Shown here one piece after another: positions 27,417 to 35,826 of a stretch of 35,826 nucleotides of DNA. A program made the translations under genes and the position numbers. Below the pieces are notes generated by a model that did no database searches, was not told the origin of the DNA, and saw nothing but the letters and a program-made list of their open reading frames with translations. Positions within the stretch are counted from its first letter, which is position 1. Each line of letters begins with the position of its first letter. This DNA is from Alphaproteobacteria bacterium RIFCSPLOWO2_01_FULL_40_26 (lineage in GTDB: Bacteria > Pseudomonadota > Alphaproteobacteria > Rickettsiales > UBA1997), in the NCBI GenBank assembly GCA_001767955.1, contig MEMO01000036.1:1-35826 (forward strand). The letters are read 5' to 3'.

Positions 27417-28031
27417 ATGACAATTTTTCTGCACAAACACGACATCCCTTCCGAAATTCAATTTGGCAACGCAATCGCCATTGATACTGAAACAATGGGT
27501 TTAAACATAGTGCGCGACCGGCTTTGTCTGGTGCAACTTTCTGCCGGTGATGGCAATGCTCATCTGGTGCAGTTTGAAGCAAAAAAATATGAAGCGCCAA
27601 ACCTGAAAAAACTTTTATCCGATAACAGCAAATTAAAAATTTTTCATTTCGCACGCTTTGATCTAACAGCCCTGCTCTTCTATCTCGGCATTGAAATGGA
27701 AAATATTTACTGCACTAAAATCGCCTCCAAACTTATTCGCACTTATTCCGATTCGCACGGTCTCAAGGCTTTATGCGATGAACTCATTGGAGTTGAATTG
27801 TCAAAAAAACAACAAACTTCTTACTGGGGAAATTTCGAAATTAGCGAAAAGCAAAAAGAATATGCCGCTTCTGATGTTTTACATCTTCACCGTCTCAAAG
27901 AAAAACTTGATCAAATGCTCAAAAGAGAAAACCGCACCGAAATTTTTGCAGCCTGCCTGAAATTCTTACCAGCACGCGTAAAACTTGATTTGCAAGGCTT
28001 CAGCAATGTTGATATTTTCGCGCATAATTAA
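27417..28031 (+). CDS. RNase D-like 3'-5' exonuclease (DEDDy domain only)
   Basis: IAIDTETMGLNIVRDRLCLVQLS, IFHFARFDLTALLFYLG, YAASDVLHLHRLKEKL. No HRDC domain. Confidence 0.85.
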   Translation: MTIFLHKHDIPSEIQFGNAIAIDTETMGLNIVRDRLCLVQLSAGDGNAHLVQFEAKKYEAPNLKKLLSDNSKLKIFHFARFDLTALLFYLGIEMENIYCTKIASKLIRTYSDSHGLKALCDELIGVELSKKQQTSYWGNFEISEKQKEYAASDVLHLHRLKEKLDQMLKRENRTEIFAACLKFLPARVKLDLQGFSNVDIFAHN

Positions 28032-28534
28032 ATCAAAAATCTTAATAGCGCATTTTTATTCTTACTGATTCCGATCCTTTTTGTAGCACAAAATTCCGGC
28101 TTTAATCCGATATCAAAAATGGAAAATTTTTTGGAATTTTTTTGTGCACAGAAATCAAAACGATCAAATTTCTTATCGATAGCAAGATAGCGGCATAGCT
28201 TGCCTGGTCCATCAAGTAACTTTTTTTCAGGTTCAATTACTTTCACTCCGCGAATCAGAACAGCCGCCGGATAATCAGAACTTTCCGTTACAACATTGAG
28301 ACAAAAATACATACCATAAATCAGATAAACGTAGAGGTGTCCGCCTCGCAAAAACATCGCCTCGTTGCCTTTAGTCTTACCACGCGATCCATGGGATGCT
28401 GGATCGTCACCATGATAGCTTTCTGTTTCAGTGATTATTGCTTTGAACTTGCCAATAACTATCAGCTTCCCAATCAGCTGTTTTGCAACCTCATCAGTGT
28501 TTTGCAGAAAAAATTTTCGCTCTAATTTTTTCAT
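28028..28534 (-). CDS. 3-methyladenine DNA glycosylase (Mpg/AAG family)
   Basis: ITETESYHGDDPASHGSRGKTKGNEAMFLRGGHLYVYLIYGMYFCLNVVTE, AVLIRGVKVIEP, DGPGKLCRYLAID. ATGA overlap with valS. Confidence 0.93.
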   Translation of the reverse strand: MKKLERKFFLQNTDEVAKQLIGKLIVIGKFKAIITETESYHGDDPASHGSRGKTKGNEAMFLRGGHLYVYLIYGMYFCLNVVTESSDYPAAVLIRGVKVIEPEKKLLDGPGKLCRYLAIDKKFDRFDFCAQKNSKKFSIFDIGLKPEFCATKRIGISKNKNALLRFLI

Positions 28535-30981
28535 TTTATCTGTACAGAAAAATTTCCCTTGGAAATTTCCAGCTCTTCCGCATTGCAAACATTTTTTAGA
28601 TCTTCGGCTATTTCGGATAAATCTTTTTCACAATTAATGATGATTTTTTTTACCGTGGTTTTCATCGAAATATTATGCCCTGATTTGAATTTTCTTACCT
28701 CAAAAATCACAGCCAGCGCTGCTTCGCCGATGTCGTAAAATTTTTGATTAAAAAACTTCTCACTTAATCTTGGCCAGTTTCCGCGCGCATTTATCGAGCC
28801 AGTTTTAGCAAATTCTTCAGCAAAAATTGTTGAATAAATTTCATCGCAAATATGCGGAACAAAAGGTGCGAAAAGTTTAAGAATCGTGTTAAGACAAACT
28901 TGCAAGGTTGAAATTGCACTTTGCTGTTTAGCCAAAATTTCTCTTTTCTGATCTTCGTTTAAATCAATGCCAGCAAGCTTTTCCGCCTCAAGGCCATATG
29001 ATCGAACTTTGCAAATTTCGAGATAATTATCACAAAAATCTTTCCAGAAAAATTCTTCAACCGCTTCACGCGCACGAGCATATTCGAATTTTTCAAATTC
29101 TTTTGTGACGCATTGAGTTGTTTTATAAAGCTTGCTTAAAACCCACAAATCAGCGGCTTTGGTTATGCTTGCCTCTTCTTGCAATAAAGCAAAATTCATC
29201 GAACAAAACTTGGAAGCATTTAAGAGTTTGGTAAGTAGTTTTTGTCCAATTTTAAAAACTTCTTCGCTGTAGGCGGTATCAGCGCCAAGATGTGATGTTG
29301 AAGCCCAATAGCGCACAATGTCCGAACCTTTTTCCTCAATCAAAGAGGTTGGGGTCACCACATTTCCTTTTGATTTGCTCATCTTGGTTTTATCAGAAGC
29401 CAAGCACCAACCGGAAATCATCAGGTTTTTCCATGGCACGGAATTTTCATGCAACATCGCTTTCACAATTGTGTAAAACGCCCAGGTGCGAATGATCTCG
29501 TGCGCTTGTGGACGCATATCGGCAGGAAAAAGTTTTTGATGACGAGCGCGATCGAAACAAATTTCCGCACTAATTCCGTACGAAGAAAGCTGCGGAGAAA
29601 TTGAAGATGTCGCCCAAGTGTCCATGATATCGGTTTCGGCTTCCACCTCATCACGCAAATAGCCATGCGGCAAATCGAGCACCGGATCGCATGGCAATTG
29701 ATTAATATCGGCTACTAAAATTTTTCCTTCTTCACCTTCTTTTTTTGAATACCAAAGCGGAAATTTTACGCCAAAAAATCTTTGTCGCGAAATGCACCAA
29801 TCCCATGAAAGCCCGTCAATCCATTGCTCGATGCGTATACGCATATATTCGGGAAACCATTGGCATTCATTTGCTTTGGCTTTGAGCTGATCTTTTTTGT
29901 CGAGAATTTTTACAAACCATTGCGGCACGACAAGAATTTCAATCGGCACACCGGAACGCTCGGCACATTTGACGGCGCGCTTGATTAGCTCTTGCTTAAG
30001 TAAAAGATTTTTGGCCTTGAGATCTGCGATGATTTTCTCTTTGAATTGTTTGAGCGGAAGTCCATCAATTTTACCATCTTTGCCGATAATAACCTTCAAT
30101 TCGAGATGATGTTTTTTCCACCACAATATGTCGGTTTCATCGCCAAACGTACAACACATCACCGCGCCAGTGCCTTTGTCTAGCTGCACTGAATCATCAC
30201 AAATAATTGGAACTTTTATGCCAAAAAGTGGTGTGATTGCAGTTTTATCATGAAGATGTTTGTAGCGCTCATCATCAGGATGAATCATCACTGCAACACA
30301 GGCAGAAAGCAGCTCGGGGCGGGTTGTCATGATGATGATTTTTTCATCGCTTCCATCAATTCCAAACTCGATTTCATTCATCATCCCTTCAACTTCTCTA
30401 TCGATCAAATCCGCTTGCGCTAGAGCCGTGCGGTCAGAGATATCCCAAAAAACCGGTTCAAATTTTTTTTCAACATGGCCTTTGCAATATAAATCAATGA
30501 AAGAGGCTTGCGAAATTTTTTGCGATTTTGGCGAAATGGTTTGGTATTTTTGCTCCCAATCTACAGATAACGCGATCTCGTTGAAGAACATTTCAAATTC
30601 TTTTTCCGCTTCTTCAACCACTTCACGGCATTTTTTTACGAAAGAACCATGGCCATTTTCATGCTCATAAACTCCGGCTTTTTTGCCGATAATTTTTTCA
30701 ACTAACCGTTCAGTCGGCAGGCCATTATCATCAAAACCCATCGGATAAAAAACATCTTTTCCACTCATTCTTTGAAAACGCGCCACAAAATCAGCCTGGG
30801 TATAAGAAAAAACATGCCCCATATGCAAAAGGCCGGAAACAGTGGGCGGAGGCGTATCAATAACAAAAGTTTCAGCACGGGATTTGTCGTTTTGCCACTT
30901 AAAAATTTTTTTTTCGCGCCAATAATTCTGCCAAAATTTTTCACGGGTTTTGGCGTTATAGCGCTCTGGAAGCTTTGTCAT
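28531..30981 (-). CDS. valS: Valyl-tRNA synthetase, archaeal/rickettsial type
   Basis: DTPPPTVSGLLHMGHVFSYTQADFVARFQRMSGKDVFYPMGFDDNGLPTERLVEK; KTKMSKSKGNVVTPTSLIEEKGSDIVRYWA. Confidence 0.95.
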   Translation of the reverse strand: MTKLPERYNAKTREKFWQNYWREKKIFKWQNDKSRAETFVIDTPPPTVSGLLHMGHVFSYTQADFVARFQRMSGKDVFYPMGFDDNGLPTERLVEKIIGKKAGVYEHENGHGSFVKKCREVVEEAEKEFEMFFNEIALSVDWEQKYQTISPKSQKISQASFIDLYCKGHVEKKFEPVFWDISDRTALAQADLIDREVEGMMNEIEFGIDGSDEKIIIMTTRPELLSACVAVMIHPDDERYKHLHDKTAITPLFGIKVPIICDDSVQLDKGTGAVMCCTFGDETDILWWKKHHLELKVIIGKDGKIDGLPLKQFKEKIIADLKAKNLLLKQELIKRAVKCAERSGVPIEILVVPQWFVKILDKKDQLKAKANECQWFPEYMRIRIEQWIDGLSWDWCISRQRFFGVKFPLWYSKKEGEEGKILVADINQLPCDPVLDLPHGYLRDEVEAETDIMDTWATSSISPQLSSYGISAEICFDRARHQKLFPADMRPQAHEIIRTWAFYTIVKAMLHENSVPWKNLMISGWCLASDKTKMSKSKGNVVTPTSLIEEKGSDIVRYWASTSHLGADTAYSEEVFKIGQKLLTKLLNASKFCSMNFALLQEEASITKAADLWVLSKLYKTTQCVTKEFEKFEYARAREAVEEFFWKDFCDNYLEICKVRSYGLEAEKLAGIDLNEDQKREILAKQQSAISTLQVCLNTILKLFAPFVPHICDEIYSTIFAEEFAKTGSINARGNWPRLSEKFFNQKFYDIGEAALAVIFEVRKFKSGHNISMKTTVKKIIINCEKDLSEIAEDLKNVCNAEELEISKGNFSVQIK

Positions 30982-32331
30982 TTATTCAATTTCAATGAGA
31001 TCAATGATGTATTTACCGATGGCGTGAAGATAGATTTTGTTGTTTATAACAACCGGCGAGTGGGAAATTTTTTTGCCGAATTCAAAAGTTTTTTCGAGTT
31101 TGCCATCAAATGGAGAAATGATTAACAACTCACCATCAGCCCTTGAAACCAGAAGCTTATCGCCAGCCATCACCAAACCGGAATAAATGAATTTTGTTTG
31201 CGGTTTTTTTTCTTTTTTCAAATGCGGCAATTGTGAAATCCATTTAATACCGCCGGTTTTCCTGCTGATAGCAAGCAGCTTGTTGTCATTGTTAATCACA
31301 AACAGAAATTCATCGGCCAGCCAGAAATCAGTAATTCCGGCAATCTGCTTTTTCCATAAATAATTGCCGTCTTTTATAGAAATCGCCTTCATCAAACCGC
31401 CATTACCGATGGCATAAATCACATCATCCTTAACCACTGGCGTAGCATCAACATCATTCAAATAAAAATCGGAAGTGGTGGCTTTGTTAATGTTTAAATC
31501 CTGTGACCACAGCGGCTCGCCGGTTTTTTTATTGACCGCATAAATTTCGCCGGACGAATAGGAAGCAATCACCAAATCTTTGTAAATCACCAAATCAGCC
31601 GCACCAAGAATCGCGGTTGGACGCGCGATTCCGGCTTGCACCCATAAAAGCTCGCCGCTTATGGCATCAAAGGCATAAAGTTTGTTATCATTGGTTGAGA
31701 CGTAAAGCGATTTTCCATCAGAAACCGGAGTTGAAACCGGAATTGCCGCGATTTCCTTTGACCACAAAACTTTACCATCACTTTGATTTGCGGCCGCAAT
31801 TTTATTGACTCCGGCAATACAGAAAATTTTTCCGTCGGCATAAGAAATTTTTGGTGTGTGATAATTTTTTAGAAAAGATTTTTTAAAAATTTGTGATTTC
31901 CAAATTTTCTTCTCGCTGACGAGATCGTAAGCAGAAAGAACTCCGGCAGTATCAAGCACAAAAACTTTTTCATTTTTAATCACCGGCGCAAAAACAAAAT
32001 GATCATCGATATCGCCACTGTAAAAAAACCATAGCGGTGATGATTTTTTAAATGAAATCTCCTTCACTTTTTTAAAAAATCCGCGCTCTGTGATGGAAAA
32101 ATTTTTCTCAAAATTTTCGATTGATTGGTTTTGCAAGCTTGCTGATCCACTCCAAAACAAATTTCTTTTTTGCGGCGGCAATTTCATCTCAACTTTTTCT
32201 AGAGCCTTATCAATCTGCAGCGGATCAATTTGCACAAAGGCGGAAACTGCCTTTGTTTTATCGTAATCGGCATCCTTGTCGCAGTTAGTCAATAAAAAAA
32301 CCAACCACAAAACTATACAAAATTTTTTCAT
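30982..32331 (-). CDS. bamB: Outer membrane assembly lipoprotein BamB (PQQ-like beta-propeller)
   Basis: MKKFCIVLWLVFLLTNC lipobox; repeats such as YAFDAISGELLWVQAG and YAVNKKTGEPLWSQ. Confidence 0.9.
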   Translation of the reverse strand: MKKFCIVLWLVFLLTNCDKDADYDKTKAVSAFVQIDPLQIDKALEKVEMKLPPQKRNLFWSGSASLQNQSIENFEKNFSITERGFFKKVKEISFKKSSPLWFFYSGDIDDHFVFAPVIKNEKVFVLDTAGVLSAYDLVSEKKIWKSQIFKKSFLKNYHTPKISYADGKIFCIAGVNKIAAANQSDGKVLWSKEIAAIPVSTPVSDGKSLYVSTNDNKLYAFDAISGELLWVQAGIARPTAILGAADLVIYKDLVIASYSSGEIYAVNKKTGEPLWSQDLNINKATTSDFYLNDVDATPVVKDDVIYAIGNGGLMKAISIKDGNYLWKKQIAGITDFWLADEFLFVINNDNKLLAISRKTGGIKWISQLPHLKKEKKPQTKFIYSGLVMAGDKLLVSRADGELLIISPFDGKLEKTFEFGKKISHSPVVINNKIYLHAIGKYIIDLIEIE

Positions 32332-33014
32332 TCTTTTGGCTGAAAACCTTTAGATATTACTATCTTCATCCCATCTTCAGCTCTTGTTTTTAAAGTCTGT
32401 GCGGATTCCGGGGCTTTAGCAATCATTTCAAAAATCTGATAGGATTTTTCGAGATTATTTTTTTGCAGCTCAAAAAAGGCGCGTTGTTCGGCGATGTGGT
32501 AGCGCAGAATTCTGGATTTGTTTTCAACTCTTTCGATATGTTCCGCGAGATCAGGTTTTTGCGTTTCATCAGATAGAAATGTCCTCACTGCAAGCAGGCC
32601 GGCAAGCTCACGAACGTAATCATCACAGGAACGGCAATCATTAACATCGAGATAAATTTTTGCCGCTTCATCCTTTTTTCCCTCTTCAAGCAAAAATGCG
32701 CCGTAGCGCAATGATGCCAGGGATTTTATGCCCTCTGGCGCAGAATCGGAATCCACAATTTTTTTCAAATTTTCTTTGGCCTTGTCAAGCTCGCCATTTT
32801 GCTGATAGATCAATGATTGATGCAGAATTGAAGAAAATTTTTCGCGATTTGCTTTTTGCCAGGAAACAAAACCGACAAAAATAATTGCAACCACAATCAA
32901 CGCCAATCCTAACTGCAACAATAGCCGGCCATTATCGAAAAAAAATTTTACAAGCTTATCGGTTCTAACCTGGGATTTTGCCTGATTAATTAAACTCATC
33001 ATTTCGCTCGACAT
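32328..33014 (-). CDS. YfgM-like TPR membrane protein
   Basis: One N-terminal TM segment (LLLQLGLALIVVAIIFVGFVSW) and TPR-like helices; directly upstream of bamB, the usual neighbourhood. Confidence 0.75.
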   Translation of the reverse strand: MSSEMMSLINQAKSQVRTDKLVKFFFDNGRLLLQLGLALIVVAIIFVGFVSWQKANREKFSSILHQSLIYQQNGELDKAKENLKKIVDSDSAPEGIKSLASLRYGAFLLEEGKKDEAAKIYLDVNDCRSCDDYVRELAGLLAVRTFLSDETQKPDLAEHIERVENKSRILRYHIAEQRAFFELQKNNLEKSYQIFEMIAKAPESAQTLKTRAEDGMKIVISKGFQPKE

Positions 33015-33023
33015 AGTTTGCTC

Positions 33024-33896
33024 TCAATTGGAAATTAGTTTTAAACAACACTCTACAGTGTTTTTAAGTAAATAAGAAATCGTCATCGGCCCTACTCCAC
33101 CTGGAACTGGCGTGATTGCTGATGCCACTTTTTTTACATTTTCAAAATCAACATCACCAACCAGTTTTGTAGCAAGACGGTTGATTCCAACATCAATCAC
33201 CACCACATCTTTTTTTACCATATCGGCTTTAATCAGATTAGGCACGCCGGCGGCTGCGATGATAACATCGGCTTGCAGGCATTCTGCTTTCAGATCGCGT
33301 GTGCTTTTATTGGCGATGGTAACGGTGCACTTTTCCAGCATCAAAAGACGCGCCAAAGGCCTTCCGACAATGTTGGAAGCACCAATCACCAAAATTTTTA
33401 ATCCGGATAAACCCTCACCTTTGACCGATTTTAGCAAATGCAGACAACCAAGCGGCGTGCAGGGAATCATTGCTTTTTCAGCTCCTTCAATTTCGCCGAT
33501 AGCGAGTTTGCCGACATTGATGACATGAAAACCATCAACATCTTTGCGATAATCAATGGCATGAATCACTTTTTTGGCATCGATATGTTTGGGCAAAGGC
33601 AGTTGCACCAATATGCCGTGAACTTTTTTATCACGATTTAATTCTTCAATTTTGGCGATTAATTCACTTTCGGAAATATCGGCAGCGAGCTTGAATTGTA
33701 TAGAATTCATCCCCACAAAATGCGCCGCTTTTTCCTTGTTGCTGACATAAATTTCACTGGCCGGATCGTTGCCAACAAGGATAACTGCCAAACTTGGTGT
33801 GATGTGGAATTTCTTTTTTATTTCTTCAACCTGCGAAGTGATTTCTGCGCGCATTGTAGCGGCGATTTCCTTGCCGTTGATGATTTGAGATGTCAT
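33024..33896 (-). CDS. folD: Bifunctional methylene-THF dehydrogenase/cyclohydrolase
   Basis: VGNDPASEIYVSNKEKAAHFVGM, VHGILVQLPLPKHID, CTPLGCLHLL, VIGASNIVGRPLARLL, VPGGVGPMTISYLL. Confidence 0.97.
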   Translation of the reverse strand: MTSQIINGKEIAATMRAEITSQVEEIKKKFHITPSLAVILVGNDPASEIYVSNKEKAAHFVGMNSIQFKLAADISESELIAKIEELNRDKKVHGILVQLPLPKHIDAKKVIHAIDYRKDVDGFHVINVGKLAIGEIEGAEKAMIPCTPLGCLHLLKSVKGEGLSGLKILVIGASNIVGRPLARLLMLEKCTVTIANKSTRDLKAECLQADVIIAAAGVPNLIKADMVKKDVVVIDVGINRLATKLVGDVDFENVKKVASAITPVPGGVGPMTISYLLKNTVECCLKLISN

Positions 33897-33942
33897 GTTA
33901 GACGCTGTTAGCTAGGTTGTGTTAAGTAAAATTCTGCAGAAT

Positions 33943-34010
33943 GTTTCGTGCTTCGTGCGTCGTGCTTCGTTGGTTAAAATTACCGAATCACGAAGCACGA
34001 AGCACGAAAC
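33943..34010. repeat. Heptamer-array hairpin, copy 2
   Basis: 27-nt arms 33943-33969 and 33984-34010 (TTCGTGC-type units) with 2 mismatches; 14-nt loop TTGGTTAAAATTAC, nearly the copy-1 loop. Confidence 0.92.
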
Positions 34011-34017
34011 ATCAATC

Positions 34018-34950
34018 TTAAGAACAATCATTTTCTAGATACCATTGATACACGCTTTTTAAGCCTTCCGCAAGTGAAGTTTCAGCTTTCCAACCATAAG
34101 AATTTATTTTTGAAACATCCAAGCATTTGCGCGGCGCGCCGTCAGGCATTGAAGTATTAAATCTGATTTCGCCTTGATAGAAGACAGTTTTTTTCATCAA
34201 CTCAGCCAATTCACGAATTGTTAAATCTTCACCAGTACCGATATTGAGCAGCTCGGTGATTTTTTCATTGTTCATGATGTAAATGCAGGCTTGCGCCAGA
34301 TCATCAACATAAAGCAATTCACGCTTTGGATTACCGCTTCCCCACACTTCAACAAAAGGCTGATTGGCAATTTTTGCTTCGTGAAATTTGCGCATCAAAG
34401 CCGGCAAAACATGAGATTCTTTGAGATCAAAATTATCGTTAATGCCATAAAGATTGGTTGGCATCACCGGCACGAAATCACAGCCATATTGGGCGCGATA
34501 GGCTTCACACATTTTTAAACCGGCAATTTTGGCAATGGCATAGCCATAATTTGTTGGCTCCAGCGCGCCGGTTAAGAGATATTCTTCCTTGATTGGCTGT
34601 TTTGCCAAACGTGGATAAATGCAGGAACTTCCCAAAAAAATCAGACGCTTCACAAAGTTGAGATATGAGCTGTGAATGACATTATTTTGAATTTGCAGAT
34701 TTTCGTAAGCAAAGGCTCCAAGCTGTGTTCTGTTGGCCTCAATGCCACCAACTTTTGCCGCCGCCAAAAAAACATATTCTGGCTTTTCTTGCGCAAAAAA
34801 ATCGGCGACTGCCTGCCAATTAAGCAAGTCAAGTTCCAGCCTGGTTCTAACGACAACATTGCCATAGCCCTGTTTTTCAAGCTCGCGCATAATTGCCGAA
34901 CCAACCATGCCGCAATGTCCGGCAACAAAGATCTTTGAGTTTTTTTGCAT
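34018..34950 (-). CDS. fcl: GDP-L-fucose synthase
   Basis: IFVAGHCGMVGSAIMREL, FLAAAKVGGIEANRTQ, FLGSSCIYPRLAKQPIKEEYLLTGALEPTNYGYAIAKIAGLKMCEAY, VPVMPTNLYGINDNFD. Confidence 0.95.
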   Translation of the reverse strand: MQKNSKIFVAGHCGMVGSAIMRELEKQGYGNVVVRTRLELDLLNWQAVADFFAQEKPEYVFLAAAKVGGIEANRTQLGAFAYENLQIQNNVIHSSYLNFVKRLIFLGSSCIYPRLAKQPIKEEYLLTGALEPTNYGYAIAKIAGLKMCEAYRAQYGCDFVPVMPTNLYGINDNFDLKESHVLPALMRKFHEAKIANQPFVEVWGSGNPKRELLYVDDLAQACIYIMNNEKITELLNIGTGEDLTIRELAELMKKTVFYQGEIRFNTSMPDGAPRKCLDVSKINSYGWKAETSLAEGLKSVYQWYLENDCS

Positions 34951-35678
34951 TATCTTATTCCAATTTCAGCCAGGAAAGCTTTGTCCAGATTATCTTCCTG
35001 ATGCTTGGTTTTAAAGCCTTGCGGGCTGCCGTGATAAGTGATTTTGCTGTTGTTTAAAACCGCAATTGTATCACAAATTTCATCCATATCCGACAAAATA
35101 TGCGAGCTGAAAAAAATGGTTTTGCCGGAATTTTTGTAAGAAATTAATTCGCGCTTTAGAGCAATGCGTGCCTTGGGATCAAGACCAGACATCGGCTCAT
35201 CCAAAATCACCAATTCCGCTTCCGACAAAAACACCGCCATCAGGCCAAGTTTTTGTGTCATGCCTTTGGAATAGCCGGAAATTTTTTGTGATAAAACCGC
35301 AAAAGGCAGATCAAGATTTTCACAGGTTTGATGCGCTTTTTCGGCATCAAATTTTTTACCGTAAAAACCGAGAACAAAGCGCAAAAACTCTTCACCTTTT
35401 TGATGAATCGAAGGCTGAAATTTTTCCGGCAAATAGCAGATTTTTTTGCGCGCTTGCGGTAAGGCACAAGGCACGCCAAAAATTTCTACCTCGCCATTAT
35501 CGCAATCAAGCAAATCGAGAATAATTTTGATCAAAGTGGTTTTGCCCTGCCCGTTCAAACCAATAAAACCAAAAATCTCATTTGGCTTCACCTCAAGACT
35601 AACATCGGACAAAACGGTCCTGTTAAATGCCAGCCTGTTAAATGATTTGGAAATTGCAGAAATTTTTAGGGGGAGCAT
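34950..35678 (-). CDS. ABC-2 type transporter ATP-binding protein
   Basis: GFIGLNGQGKTTLIKIILDLL Walker A, ISGYSKGMTQKLGLMAVFLSEAELVILDEPMSGLDP. Permease not in window. Confidence 0.88.
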   Translation of the reverse strand: MLPLKISAISKSFNRLAFNRTVLSDVSLEVKPNEIFGFIGLNGQGKTTLIKIILDLLDCDNGEVEIFGVPCALPQARKKICYLPEKFQPSIHQKGEEFLRFVLGFYGKKFDAEKAHQTCENLDLPFAVLSQKISGYSKGMTQKLGLMAVFLSEAELVILDEPMSGLDPKARIALKRELISYKNSGKTIFFSSHILSDMDEICDTIAVLNNSKITYHGSPQGFKTKHQEDNLDKAFLAEIGIR

Positions 35679-35740
35679 TTAAGAAAAATCTTTTAGTATT
35701 TTTTGAATCCTATCTTTAGAGCCTGTCTAAAATCTTTTTT

Positions 35741-35826
35741 AACCCCAATAACGCTTAAGGAATTATGGCTTAAGTCTACAAACTCTAAGTAAAACCAATA
35801 AACTCCACCACACTGTCACCCCGCAC
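35741..35826 (+). mobile_element. MITE-like palindromic element, second copy truncated by the window end
   Basis: 86 nt identical to 23049-23134 by direct comparison. Confidence 0.9.

Noticed and set aside
1-35826. Anti-phage defence, secretion or toxin-antitoxin island
   Set aside because: No nuclease, helicase, toxin-antitoxin pair, integrase or reverse transcriptase was recognised; the genes are mostly housekeeping.

Overview
AT-rich window of about 36 kb, packed with housekeeping and cell-envelope genes. It looks like an alphaproteobacterium of Rickettsiales or Holosporales type; this placement is inferred from gene content, the Rickettsia-like ValRS and palindromic repeats inside genes. 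I recognise thiL, an RDD membrane protein, lpxC, bamE, rpmF-plsX-fabH, an M23 peptidase, a CarD-family regulator, lolD, a PEGA lipoprotein, lpxL/htrB, lpxK, xseA, an NMO/2-NPD flavoprotein, pyrG, lptE, purQ/purS/purC, hemF, tyrS, three glycosyltransferases, a Fe/Mn SOD, hisB, nagZ, an RNase D-like exonuclease, a 3-methyladenine DNA glycosylase, an archaeal/rickettsial-type valS, bamB, a YfgM-like protein, folD, fcl and an ABC-2 type ATPase. No tRNA, rRNA, CRISPR array, defence system or transposase was seen. The most unusual content is a dense set of repeats at gene boundaries and inside genes: (i) a palindrome inserted in frame in thiL; (ii) a ~235-bp MITE-like palindrome between tyrS and a glycosyltransferase, whose left end recurs exactly at the window end; (iii) heptamer-array hairpins with a conserved 14-nt loop, one of which supplies the likely lptE start codon; (iv) AYTTANG-type heptamer arrays overlapping start and stop codons of lpxK, xseA and tyrS; (v) two different ~165-bp imperfect palindromes. 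The most novel-looking genes are an orphan SAM-methyltransferase-like protein (2652-3908), a CarD protein with H1-like and acidic tails, and a SOD with a possible Tat/lipoprotein signal.
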